Positions 16,957 through 25,646 of a DNA stretch of 64,000 bases are shown here, in pieces. The stretch's first letter is position 1. Each line of letters opens with the position of its first letter. The notes beneath the pieces are model-generated. The model saw nothing but the letters and a program-made list of their open reading frames with translations. It had not been told where the DNA came from and did no database searches. This DNA comes from Phycisphaerales bacterium (GTDB taxonomy: Bacteria; Planctomycetota; Phycisphaerae; UBA1845; Fen-1342). The stretch covers positions 434,001 to 498,000 of the forward strand of contig JADJWG010000002.1 in the NCBI GenBank assembly GCA_016716475.1, given 5' to 3'. A program made the position numbers and the translations under genes.

Positions 16957-18149
16957 GCGAGCACCGGCAGAACGCAGGTGGGTGTCGCAGGACTGCTGGA
17001 GGAGGATGCGGTACCCGGCGAAGTCCAGCGCTCGACCGCGTTGAGCACACGCTCCAGTTCGATCCTGTCCATGCAATGGGGTGATATGTCGCACGTGCGG
17101 CGGTAGCATGGCGCGCAGGGCGCACTGGTAATGATGGCCTCCCCGCGGCCAAAGAAGTCGATTTCCTGCGCACAGGTCGGCCCGAACAGGGCAATGCATG
17201 GTACCGCGAGCGCGATGGCTACGTGCATCGCCATCGTGTCGCCGGTGACGATGGCCTGGCAGCGCTGTAAGACGGCGGCGAATTCCAATTCGCCGTGTTC
17301 CGTACCGGTGTCAATCACGCCGATGCAGCGCTCTGCGAGGACGTGGTTCAGCACACGCTCCTCGGGACCGCCGAGCAATGCGACTTTCCAGCCGGGGCGC
17401 ACAACGAGGTGCCGTGCCAGGGCCGCGAACTGGTCGGGCGACCAGGTCTTGTTGGCGAAGACCTGGCCGGCGCCGGTGTTGAGACCGATGACGGTGTCCG
17501 TCGGCTGTACGCCCCAGCCGCTCCAAAGTTCGGTTGCGCGCATCTGCTGGACCGCGGTGGGGTACAGGCGATAGCGGTCTCCGTGGTAAGGGAGGCCCAC
17601 GGCCGCGTGGATCAGGGCCGCATAGCTCAGCGTGTTGTGCCGAAACTTGAGTTCATCATCCAGCCCAAGGCGGAAGTATTCAGCCGCTTCAACATTCAGC
17701 GGGTAGGTTGCCCCGGAGGCACTGAGACCCATGCCGAGCTTCTCAGACGCGCGGACCCGCATGGCGAGCGCCGTCGGGCCCGGTTCCTTGTCGAGACTCA
17801 GACATAGATCGAACTGTTCGTACTCGACGTGGCATACGGTCTCCGTGTCGAAGGGCAGAAGCCGATCGATCAGCGGGTGTCCACGCAGCATCCGCACGCC
17901 GGCCGGGCGCGTGATCCAGGTGACGTGGCTCTGCGGCCACTGGCGCTTGAGACTCGGCAGCAGCGCGGTCGTGCGGATCACATCGCCGAGTGCACCGAGC
18001 TTGAGAATCAGGATTCGATGGCCTTGGGCAGAGTACTGGCGGCAGGCCGGCGGGCAGACGCCTTGAATCCCGACGGCACAGGGTCGATCGCCGCGATAAT
18101 GGCGGCATTCAAGCCGCAGCGGCAGGTGGAGCGGCGGAGAAGTCTTCAC
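16953..18149 (-). CDS. GT9-family (heptosyltransferase-like) glycosyltransferase with two Cys clusters
   Basis: A 398-residue protein of family 9: ILILKLGALGDVIRTTALLPSLK at the start of the GT-B fold, then NTGAGQVFANKTWSPDQFAALA and GDTMAMHVAIALAVPCIALFGPT. Family 9 enzymes transfer heptoses or related sugars from ADP-sugars. Unlike Escherichia heptosyltransferases, it has an extra N-terminal segment with C15, C24, C32 and C36 and a C-terminal set C345, C348, C353 and C359, which might bind a metal together. Start GTG 18149 has GGAGGG upstream and overlaps the previous stop as GTGA. The last 25 residues are a low-complexity Ser/Pro tail. Confidence 0.88.
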   Translation of the reverse strand: MKTSPPLHLPLRLECRHYRGDRPCAVGIQGVCPPACRQYSAQGHRILILKLGALGDVIRTTALLPSLKRQWPQSHVTWITRPAGVRMLRGHPLIDRLLPFDTETVCHVEYEQFDLCLSLDKEPGPTALAMRVRASEKLGMGLSASGATYPLNVEAAEYFRLGLDDELKFRHNTLSYAALIHAAVGLPYHGDRYRLYPTAVQQMRATELWSGWGVQPTDTVIGLNTGAGQVFANKTWSPDQFAALARHLVVRPGWKVALLGGPEERVLNHVLAERCIGVIDTGTEHGELEFAAVLQRCQAIVTGDTMAMHVAIALAVPCIALFGPTCAQEIDFFGRGEAIITSAPCAPCYRRTCDISPHCMDRIELERVLNAVERWTSPGTASSSSSPATPTCVLPVLA

Positions 18150-19360
18150 GGAGCGCCCTCCGCGGTGGCGGAGGTGGTGGTGGGCTCCGATGGCGCAGCG
18201 CCAAGCAGACAGTGCTCATACACCCTGCAGAGCGCCGCAGCGGTCTGCTCCCAGGCGAACAAACTACTGCGCGCGTGCCCGGCGGCGACCAACTCGGCGG
18301 TACGCGCCGGTTCAAGCGCGCGCCTGATTGCGACCGCGATGTTCGCCGGTTCGTCGGGATCACAGAATTCGGCCGCGGCCCCCGCGACCTCGGGCAGACT
18401 ACTGCTGCTCGACGCGACCACGGGCACCCCGGCGGCAAAGGCATCAAGTACCGGCAAGCCGAAGCCCTCGCAGAAGCTGGCGATCACAAGCGCCGCGGCC
18501 CCGCTGAAAAAAGCCGGCAACTCCGCGTGCGGCACGAAGCCGAGCGTGCGCACCTGCCGTGCGACACCAAGTTCATGCGCCAGTTCCTCCAGGCGTTGCC
18601 GCACGGGCTCGGGTTCGCAGCCGAGCAATACGAGGTTCAAGTTGGTGCGTAACTCGGCCTGCAGGCGCGCAAAGGCCGCGATCGTCCCGGCGGCGTTTTT
18701 GCGCGGTGTGCCCCCTCCGAATGAGAGCAGCCAGCGCTGTGAGAGCTGGTAGGCATCGCGCAGGGCCTGCACGCGCAGCGAAGGCACTCCGAGCGAGAAT
18801 TCCTTGGCCAGTCGGGCATCGGCTGCCCAGGGCACGACCGACACGCGCTCGGGGGGGACATCGAACTCGCGGCACAGGTCGTCGCGTGTCGCCGCGGAGG
18901 GCGTCACGACGTGAGCTGCCCGGCGAATGCCACGCTGCAATCCACGGTGAAACGCCCGCCGTGCTTCGGGTGACAGTTCTTCGGGCCGGAGCAGTGGTAC
19001 GAGGTCATGCACCGTGAGGACGAATGGCACCGGACACCAGGCCGGAGCCAGGTTGGCGGGGAAGTGCAGCAGGTCGAGGCGGTCCCACCAGGCCGCCATC
19101 GGCAAGCGGAGCTGAAACCACGCGTCCAGGCGGTCGCCCCGCAATTCGATTTCCCGCATCACGACGTTGTTGCGCTCCCATACCTCCGGGTGCGCGGCCC
19201 GCACCGGCGGGCTCAGGGGACGCTGGTGGTACAGGTGGAATTGCCACTCGGGTCGCAACGCCGACACATGTCGGTAGGCATCAAGCAGATTGCGGCCGGT
19301 GCCGCGGGGGCGGTCGGCGGTGAGCGTGCGGGCATCCAGTCCGATGCGATACACGGCCAT
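18146..19360 (-). CDS. GT4-type glycosyltransferase, first gene of the polysaccharide operon
   Basis: A 404-residue GT-B enzyme of the mannosyltransferase-like GT4 group: IGLDARTLTADRPRGTGRNLL at the N-terminus, the acceptor-side VLTVHDLVPLLRPEEL, and the donor motif ASFCEGFGLPVLDAFAAGVPVVASSSSSLPEVAG. It is the first of six minus-strand genes joined by 1-10 bp overlaps or a 1-bp gap down to 10379, so the operon promoter should lie in 19361-19547. No strong Shine-Dalgarno is seen before ATG 19360. The sugar donor is not predictable. Confidence 0.88.
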   Translation of the reverse strand: MAVYRIGLDARTLTADRPRGTGRNLLDAYRHVSALRPEWQFHLYHQRPLSPPVRAAHPEVWERNNVVMREIELRGDRLDAWFQLRLPMAAWWDRLDLLHFPANLAPAWCPVPFVLTVHDLVPLLRPEELSPEARRAFHRGLQRGIRRAAHVVTPSAATRDDLCREFDVPPERVSVVPWAADARLAKEFSLGVPSLRVQALRDAYQLSQRWLLSFGGGTPRKNAAGTIAAFARLQAELRTNLNLVLLGCEPEPVRQRLEELAHELGVARQVRTLGFVPHAELPAFFSGAAALVIASFCEGFGLPVLDAFAAGVPVVASSSSSLPEVAGAAAEFCDPDEPANIAVAIRRALEPARTAELVAAGHARSSLFAWEQTAAALCRVYEHCLLGAAPSEPTTTSATAEGAP

Positions 19361-19514
19361 CGTGGAAGATCCGCTCGCATGAGGGGCGAAGCGAGCATGG
19401 CCGCACGGCGCGCGCCTAGCGGTGTGCTCGCGGGAACCTGTACAGGTGTCCTATCGGCAGGGGGATGCGACCCGATTCCGGGTGACTGCCCGTAGCGCGC
19501 GAGAGCCGGGCGGG

Positions 19515-19531
19515 GGCGCAACGGTTGCGCC
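19515..19531 (-). terminator. hairpin downstream of the yidC/IMPase genes
   Basis: GGCGCAA-CGG-TTGCGCC is a perfect 7-bp stem with a 3-nt loop, 17 bp past the stop codon of the 19548-20396 gene. No T-run follows on the minus strand, so it is only a plausible terminator. Confidence 0.4.
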
Positions 19532-19547
19532 GCGTGGACCCGGGGCG

Positions 19548-20396
19548 CTAGGTGACGGATACGTTGGGGAGCAGGGTAGTGGCGGCGGCAGCGGTGGTCG
19601 CCAAGGCGGGAAGCTCTTCGCTGCGGTAGGTCGCGACATCGCGCGGGAAGATTGGCAGACCATCCGGTGCGACTAGCAGTCCACCACCCGCGTGGACCAG
19701 TACCCACCCGGCGGCGAGATCCCAGAGGCGCGGATTGTCGGCGAACATGCCATCGAGTTCACCCGCGGCGACGTAGGCGAGGTGCAGGGCGACGGAGCCG
19801 AAATTGCGGCAGACATACGTGCGATGCCAGTGCTGGGCCGTGTCCGCGTGCGGTCCGGAAGCAGTCGAAGGGATGCCGACTACCGGCCGCGGGTTGTAGC
19901 TTGTGGGGCGCGGAGCGGCTGGGGGCTGGGGTGTGCCGTTGATGCACAACGGACCGGTGGCAGTCGCGGAGTAGCAGACGTCGCGCTGCGGGTCATACAC
20001 GGCGCCGGCCACTGGCAGGCCCTGCGACAGGACGCCCACCGAGCACGCGTAGTGCGGCAAGCCGCGTACGAAGTTTCGCGTTCCATCGATCGGGTCGATG
20101 ACCCAGCAGAAGCGGTCGTGGGTGGGTGCCGGCGGGGCGTCGTCCTCCCACCGGAGGATTTCCTCGGTCACGAACGCGTCCGCCGGGCGAGCGCGCCGCA
20201 GCAGCGCGACGATCGCGGCCTGTGCCGCTTCGTCCGCTTCGCTTACCTCGCTACGATCGTTCTTGAGGTGCACGGCGAGCGGGCGGCGAAAGTAGTCGCG
20301 CGCCACCGCGCCGCCGGTACGGGCGGCCTCTTCGGCCAGAGCCCGCAGCAGAGCGGGCTGGGCCGCTTCGTTCTGTTCCAGGTCGACACCGGGCAT
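19548..20396 (-). CDS. inositol-monophosphatase-family phosphatase
   Basis: A 282-residue protein with the Mg2+/Li+-dependent phosphatase signature. E78/E79 come first, then D101-P-I-D104-G-T in WVIDPIDGTRNFVRG, and near the C-terminus LWDLAAGWVLVHAGGG supplies the last metal-binding Asp. The family includes inositol-1-phosphatase, histidinol-phosphatase (HisN) and the 3'(2'),5'-bisphosphate nucleotidase CysQ. The sequence alone does not decide which. Its start codon shares one base with the yidC stop (TGATG), so it is translated with yidC. It is a soluble cytoplasmic enzyme. Confidence 0.9.
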   Translation of the reverse strand: MPGVDLEQNEAAQPALLRALAEEAARTGGAVARDYFRRPLAVHLKNDRSEVSEADEAAQAAIVALLRRARPADAFVTEEILRWEDDAPPAPTHDRFCWVIDPIDGTRNFVRGLPHYACSVGVLSQGLPVAGAVYDPQRDVCYSATATGPLCINGTPQPPAAPRPTSYNPRPVVGIPSTASGPHADTAQHWHRTYVCRNFGSVALHLAYVAAGELDGMFADNPRLWDLAAGWVLVHAGGGLLVAPDGLPIFPRDVATYRSEELPALATTAAAATTLLPNVSVT

Positions 20397-22582
20397 CAGG
20401 GCTTCTTCTTGTTCTTCTTGGGGTTTTGTGTTTCGAGTTGCGTCTTGGAGACCTCGTCGGCCTTGCGCTGAAGCTCTTCGGCCTGTTCCGCGATATGGCG
20501 GAAGAAGCGCGAAAGCGGTCCGGCCTTACGGGGCGCCTGGTCGGTGGGCGCCCCCGCGGTGGCGCGCTCCGCCCGGGCCTGCTTCTCCCGGTCGATCTGG
20601 CGGCGGATCAGCAGCGATTCGCCGATGCCGAAGATGTTTGTGAACATCCAGTAGAGCACCAGCCCCGAGGGCATGCGGTAAAACATGATCGGGAACAGGA
20701 TCGCCATCAGGTACGCGATCATCTGCTGCTGGCGAATCTGCTCCTCCGGCGTCATGCCGCCCGCGCGCTTGGGTTGCGGATTCGCCTTGGCGGCTTCCAT
20801 GCGGGCCTTGAGATGGGGCTTGGGCATGTACTTCTGCTGCAGCCACATGCTGAAACCCATCAGGATCGGCAACAGGTTGAGGGAGTTGAACGTGAAGGCG
20901 GTGCCGATGAGTGGCAGCCAGCCCAGGATCGGCAGCGCGACGGGGCTGCCGAAGTCGATCAGGGCATCGGGGGCGGAAAGGTCCGTGATCCAGAGCGTGA
21001 ACGGCGCATGCCGCAGGTTGACGTTCGTGTTGAGGGCGGTGTAGAGCGCGATCAGGATCGGCATCTGCAGGAAGAGCGGGATGAAAGCGAGGATGCTGCC
21101 GAAGGGGTTCACGCCCTCTTCACCCCACATCTTCATCATCTCGCGGTTGAGCGACTGTGGATCGCTCTTGTACTTCTCCTTCAGCGCCTCCATTTTCGGC
21201 TGAATACGGGCCATCGACTCCTGCATCCGGAACATCGATTTCTGCTGGAAGACGGTTAACGGATGCAGGATGCCGCGGACGATGATGACGACGAACAGGA
21301 TTGCCACCCCGTAGTTGTGCACAATGCCATGAATCGCGGCCATCAACCAGATCATCAACTCTTCGAGCCACAGGAATGTGCAGGCGCAGCGCATGTCAGC
21401 CGACATGGCCAGGTGGTAATGCAGCCCGAGCTTGTCGGCGTAGACGGGGTTGGCGGCGCCGGCGTTCTTCGCGTCCTTCGGTCCGGCGTAGACTTCAAAC
21501 GGGAAATGCAAGGTCTGCCCGGGGGCGATTTCCATCGGCCGCAAGACCAGGCGCGCGAGCAGGTCCCCGCTCTCCTTCGCCTGGTGCGGGTCGAGCACCA
21601 ACCCGAGCGCCCCGATGACAAACGTCGGATCGCCATTCGGCGTCGTGTTCACCGGTCGGGTGAACACGGCAAAATACTTGTTCGCGACGGCGGTCCACAG
21701 CAGTGGCCCCTTGTCCGCCTCGAGCAGGCGCAGCGAACCGCGCTCGCGGTCCAGGGTCGCGGTTTTGAGATCGCCCCACGTGCGCGGCCGGCCCAGTTCG
21801 ACACCCGGCCCGCTGCGGAACGCGGCCATCAGCCGCCGCATGTCCCAGATCGGGTCTTCCCGGCGGATGCCGACGGCGGCATCCTGTTCGATCCGGAAAG
21901 ACTGTGTCTGTGTGCCTTCGTTCGTGATCGTGAGTTCGACGTCGAACACCGGCTTGTCCGGCCGCAGGCGATAGAGCTTGTTCAGCAACAGGCCACCGCC
22001 GTCCGCGGCGCGCAATGTCAGACTGTAGCGGGCGAAAGTGCTGTCGTGCTCCTGCAGCGCCCAGGGCACGTCGAACAGGCGTAGCTCGACTTCTTCACGC
22101 GTACCCACCAGTAGACGATTCGTCGCGAACGAGGCCCGGATCCGGCTGCCGTCACTGGCGGGTTGCAACAACTGGTAGGGGGCATCTTCTTGCGGGGCGT
22201 TGCGGAAAAGGAAGCGCCCGTCCGGGGCGCGCTGGGTGATTTCCAGCGTGGTGATGCCGGCGCCGAACGGTGTCAGTTCCAAGCGCAGCGCGTTACCCGG
22301 CTGTCCGCCCAGGACAACGGTGGGGCTCTCCTGACCTGGTTCAAGGGCGTAGCCGGGGGCGCTCTCCGGCCGCCCGGGCAACGTCGCGAGACCGGGCGCG
22401 GGGGCGGTGGCGGCGATGCCGGTGTCCACTTCCCCCCCAGGTTGTGTGCTGGGGGCCGTGGTCGTCTGCTGTTGCGACGGCGGATCAAGGGGGTAGAGGT
22501 AGTTGATGACCCACTGGTAGGCGATGAAGACCATCATCGCCGCCAACATGGCAACCACGATACGGCGCGACTCGTCGGACAT
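20396..22582 (-). CDS. yidC: membrane protein insertase YidC
   Basis: A 728-residue insertase that helps proteins enter the inner membrane, alone or with SecYEG. The N-terminal helix (MSDESRRIVVAMLAAMMVFIAYQWVINYLYP) is followed by a proline/threonine-rich linker and a large periplasmic beta domain (about 75-390). The conserved five-helix core follows, including VVIIVRGILHPLT with the groove arginine, the cytoplasmic hairpin FRMQESMARIQPKMEALKEKYKSD, and LYWMFTNIFGIGESLLI. The C-terminal cytoplasmic tail is lysine-rich (KKNKKKP). The long periplasmic domain is the Gram-negative form. The usual rnpA-rpmH neighbours are absent. It directly follows the 22583-23638 gene without a gap. Confidence 0.97.
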   Translation of the reverse strand: MSDESRRIVVAMLAAMMVFIAYQWVINYLYPLDPPSQQQTTTAPSTQPGGEVDTGIAATAPAPGLATLPGRPESAPGYALEPGQESPTVVLGGQPGNALRLELTPFGAGITTLEITQRAPDGRFLFRNAPQEDAPYQLLQPASDGSRIRASFATNRLLVGTREEVELRLFDVPWALQEHDSTFARYSLTLRAADGGGLLLNKLYRLRPDKPVFDVELTITNEGTQTQSFRIEQDAAVGIRREDPIWDMRRLMAAFRSGPGVELGRPRTWGDLKTATLDRERGSLRLLEADKGPLLWTAVANKYFAVFTRPVNTTPNGDPTFVIGALGLVLDPHQAKESGDLLARLVLRPMEIAPGQTLHFPFEVYAGPKDAKNAGAANPVYADKLGLHYHLAMSADMRCACTFLWLEELMIWLMAAIHGIVHNYGVAILFVVIIVRGILHPLTVFQQKSMFRMQESMARIQPKMEALKEKYKSDPQSLNREMMKMWGEEGVNPFGSILAFIPLFLQMPILIALYTALNTNVNLRHAPFTLWITDLSAPDALIDFGSPVALPILGWLPLIGTAFTFNSLNLLPILMGFSMWLQQKYMPKPHLKARMEAAKANPQPKRAGGMTPEEQIRQQQMIAYLMAILFPIMFYRMPSGLVLYWMFTNIFGIGESLLIRRQIDREKQARAERATAGAPTDQAPRKAGPLSRFFRHIAEQAEELQRKADEVSKTQLETQNPKKNKKKP

Positions 22583-23638
22583 TTAGGCCTGCCTGCTTGG
22601 GGCGGGGGAGGTCGAAGTTGACGGGGCGTAGACATCATCGAAAGCCACAACCTTGCCGGTGGCCGCGGAGCGCCGAATCGCATCGAGCAGGCGCATCAAG
22701 CGCAGCGTTTCCCGCGGCTGGACGGCCGGTGGGTTTCGACCCGCGAGTACCGCCGCGACGTTCTGGTAAAACGCCCGCCAGTCACTCGGCAAGTTTTTCA
22801 CGGGGGTCGAGCGGGCCTTCCCGCGGGCATTGTGGGTGTAATACTGGCTACCATCGGGGTCGTAGCGGAAGCCGCCCTGGGACCCACTGAGCAGCCATTC
22901 CACCTGGAGTGGCGGGTGCGCGTTCTGGGAGAACTCCACCTGCGCGACGACACCATTCGCGGTCCGGAGGATGGCGAGAAACTGGTCATCCGCATCGCGC
23001 GTCCAGCGCCGTGCCCGCAGGTCGCCGTACACATCCACCACGGGAGCGGGCAACAGCTGCAGCAACTGGTCGAAATAGTGAGCGCCGAAATCGAGCAGCG
23101 CACCACCACCATACGCCGCCTCACTGCGCCACCCCGGCCGGTAGCTCTTCACCCCGAAGGTCTGCATCAGGTCGGACCAGAACCACCGCAACAGCCGGAT
23201 GTTCTGTAGCTCGCCGAGGCGTCCCGAACGCACCATGCGGGCGACGGTGAGAAAGTCGCTGTCCCAGCGACGGTTCTGAAAAGTCAGGAGCTGTTTCTCG
23301 GCCCCTTCGGCCGCGGCGAACATCCGGCGGGCATCGGACTCGGTCTGGGCGAGCGGTTTCTCGCACACCACGTGCTTGCCGGCTCGGAGGGCCGCGAGCG
23401 TCGGCTCAACATGCGCATGCGACGGGGTGGCGACAACGACGAGATCCAACTCGGGATCCGCGAGGAACGGTTTCAATTCGCCAAAGGCGCGACAGCCGTA
23501 GTCCTGCTCTGCGACCGCCCGTTGGGCCGGGGTGATGTCGCAGACACTACGCAGCACGAAGCCACGCAATTCGCGCAGGGTGGCGGCGTGCCAGACGCCC
23601 ATGGCACCGAGACCGACGATTCCCACCTTGATTGGCAT
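22583..23638 (-). CDS. Gfo/Idh/MocA-family oxidoreductase
   Basis: A 351-residue NAD(P)-dependent sugar dehydrogenase-like protein. The Rossmann start is VGIVGLGAMGVWHAATL; the EKPLAQTESDARRMF block contains the conserved EKP lysine; the C-terminal alpha/beta domain follows (LLRWFWSDLMQTFGVKSYRPGWR and GGALLDFGAHYFDQLLQL, the latter with the usual Asp/His pair). Start ATG 23638 was chosen because it begins the Rossmann fold; an upstream ATG at 23722 would add 28 atypical residues. The family oxidises or isomerises many sugars and inositols; the substrate is unknown. It lies immediately before yidC and divergent from proS. Confidence 0.88.
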   Translation of the reverse strand: MPIKVGIVGLGAMGVWHAATLRELRGFVLRSVCDITPAQRAVAEQDYGCRAFGELKPFLADPELDLVVVATPSHAHVEPTLAALRAGKHVVCEKPLAQTESDARRMFAAAEGAEKQLLTFQNRRWDSDFLTVARMVRSGRLGELQNIRLLRWFWSDLMQTFGVKSYRPGWRSEAAYGGGALLDFGAHYFDQLLQLLPAPVVDVYGDLRARRWTRDADDQFLAILRTANGVVAQVEFSQNAHPPLQVEWLLSGSQGGFRYDPDGSQYYTHNARGKARSTPVKNLPSDWRAFYQNVAAVLAGRNPPAVQPRETLRLMRLLDAIRRSAATGKVVAFDDVYAPSTSTSPAPSRQA

Positions 23639-23861
23639 AGTGCGCCTTGTCTCTACCCTGGGGGGTAACTCGTGCCGAAGGTCCCCTCGACTTCCGGCCA
23701 GGAACGGGTCATTGTAGGCCAACGGCCGCCCACTGCAATTGGGCAGTTCCGGGGGGTAGCGGCCGTTCGACCAGTTTCACCCGAGCCGTGCGACACCTTT
23801 GCAACCCTCCGGACCAGACGGCACAATGGCCGCTTTCGGCCGCTTCCCCTGGAGAATGCCC

Positions 23862-25646
23862 ATGCGCTGGCGGAACTTCCTGATTCCGACGACCAAGGAA
23901 ACCCCCAAGGATGCGACGGCCGCGTCGCACATCCTGATGCTGCGTGCCGGGCTCATCCGGCAACTGGCCGCCGGGGTCTACTCGTACCTGCCGCTTGGTC
24001 TGCGCGCACTCCACAAGGTCGAGAAGATCGTACGTGCGGAGATGGACCGGGCCGGTGCCATCGAGCTGCGCATGCCATGCCTCACACCCCTGTCGCTGTG
24101 GAACGAGACCGGGCGCAGCGTGGGCATGGGGGACGTGCTGCTGCGGATCGCCGGACCGGAAGGTGACTGGCGAAGCGGACTGGTGCTTGGGCCGACGCAC
24201 GAGGAGGTCATCACGGAGATTGCGCGGGCCTATCTGAAGAGCTACAAGCAGATGCCGTGCAATTTGTACCAGATTCAGCTCAAGTTTCGCGGCGAGGCCC
24301 GGCCGAAGAGTGGCGTGCTGCGGACGCGTGAATTTCTGATGAAGGACGCGTATTCGTTTCACGACACGAAGGAGTCGCTCGACACCGAGTACGACAACAT
24401 GTATCGCACCTACTGCCGGATCTTCGGTCGCGCCGGTCTACCTTACCTTGCGGTCGAGGCGGACACCGGGGCCATGGGGGGCGATACCTCGCACGAGTTC
24501 ATGGTGCTGACCGAGGCGGGCGAGGACCAGGTCGCGCTGAGTGCTGACGGCAAGTACGCCGCCAACCTCGAACGGGCCGCGGCCGCGCCGCCGGCCCCGG
24601 CGGACGACGTGCCGCTCGCGCCGCTCAGGGAGATTCATACACCGGGGGTGGGGTCGATCGAGGCGGTCTGCAAGCTGCTCGGCACGCAGCCGGAGCAGAT
24701 GGTCAAGACTCTGATCTACACCGCGCTGGTTCCGGCGGGGCACGAGCAGACCGCTCGGCAGCAGTGCCTCGTGGTTCTGGTGCGCGGCGATCACGAGGTC
24801 AACGAGGTGAAGCTTCACAAGGTGGCCGGCATAGCGCTCGAGCTGGCGACGCCGGCGGTTATCAGCGCGCTCACCGGAGCCGCCGTGGGCTTCGCGGGCC
24901 CACAGGGTCTGCTCGAACGGATCGATGGCCTGATCATCGACCGCGAGGTGACCGTGCTGCGGAACGCGATCACGGGCGCCAACAGGACTGATTACCATGT
25001 CACCGGGCTGAATCCGGGGCGCGACTTCCCGCTGACGGGTGAGAAGGTGACGGTCGCGGATGTGCGTTGCGTGGTCGATGGCGACTTTGCACCGCATGGC
25101 AGTGTCCTGCACCTGCGCAAGGCGATTGAGATCGGCCACGTCTTCAAGCTCGGCACGAAGTACAGCGCTGCGCTCGAAGCGACCTACCTCGACCCGCACG
25201 GCAAGGCGCACCCGCTCATCATGGGCTGCTATGGGATCGGGTTGAACCGCATCATGGCGGCTGCGGTGGAAGCCCACCACGACGAACATGGCATAATCTG
25301 GCCGGTGTCCATCGCGCCGTTTGAGGCGCTGGTGATCGCGCTCGATCCACGTGACGAGGAAGTGATGCGGATCGCAAGCGAGTTACATGCCGGTCTAGAG
25401 GCCGCGGGTGTAGACGTGCTCTTCGACGACCGGGACGAACGCGCGGGGTTCAAGTTCAAGGATGCGGATCTGATCGGTGTGCCGTATCGTGTGGTGGTGG
25501 GTCGTAAGAGTCTTGATGCGGGTGGGGTAGAACTCAGCAGGCGGCGCCTCCCCGGTGAACGCACGATCGTCCCCGTGGCGGATGCGCTCTCGCAGGTGCG
25601 CGCGCAAATCGCCGCAGAACATGCCCGTTTGCAGGAGTCAGCGTGA
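23862..25646 (+). CDS. proS: prolyl-tRNA synthetase, bacterial type with editing insert
   Basis: A 594-residue class II synthetase charging tRNA-Pro. The start MRWRNFLIPTTKETP aligns with Escherichia ProS; GGAG lies 8 nt upstream of ATG 23862, so the in-frame ATG at 23799 is not used. Motif 1 region: HILMLRAGLIRQLAAGVYSYLPLG; motif 2: FRGEARPKSGVLRTREFLMKDAYSF; motif 3 region: GCYGIGLNRIMAAAVE. The insertion (editing) domain that clears Ala-tRNA-Pro lies at about 220-400, and the anticodon-binding domain is C-terminal (APFEALVIALDP to ADLIGVPYRVVVG). Length is normal for the bacterial form. The stop overlaps the start of the next gene. Confidence 0.97.
   Translation: MRWRNFLIPTTKETPKDATAASHILMLRAGLIRQLAAGVYSYLPLGLRALHKVEKIVRAEMDRAGAIELRMPCLTPLSLWNETGRSVGMGDVLLRIAGPEGDWRSGLVLGPTHEEVITEIARAYLKSYKQMPCNLYQIQLKFRGEARPKSGVLRTREFLMKDAYSFHDTKESLDTEYDNMYRTYCRIFGRAGLPYLAVEADTGAMGGDTSHEFMVLTEAGEDQVALSADGKYAANLERAAAAPPAPADDVPLAPLREIHTPGVGSIEAVCKLLGTQPEQMVKTLIYTALVPAGHEQTARQQCLVVLVRGDHEVNEVKLHKVAGIALELATPAVISALTGAAVGFAGPQGLLERIDGLIIDREVTVLRNAITGANRTDYHVTGLNPGRDFPLTGEKVTVADVRCVVDGDFAPHGSVLHLRKAIEIGHVFKLGTKYSAALEATYLDPHGKAHPLIMGCYGIGLNRIMAAAVEAHHDEHGIIWPVSIAPFEALVIALDPRDEEVMRIASELHAGLEAAGVDVLFDDRDERAGFKFKDADLIGVPYRVVVGRKSLDAGGVELSRRRLPGERTIVPVADALSQVRAQIAAEHARLQESA

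Noticed and set aside
19692..20471. Plus-strand frame opposite the IMPase gene and the end of yidC
   Set aside because: Antisense to two conserved genes with clear motifs.
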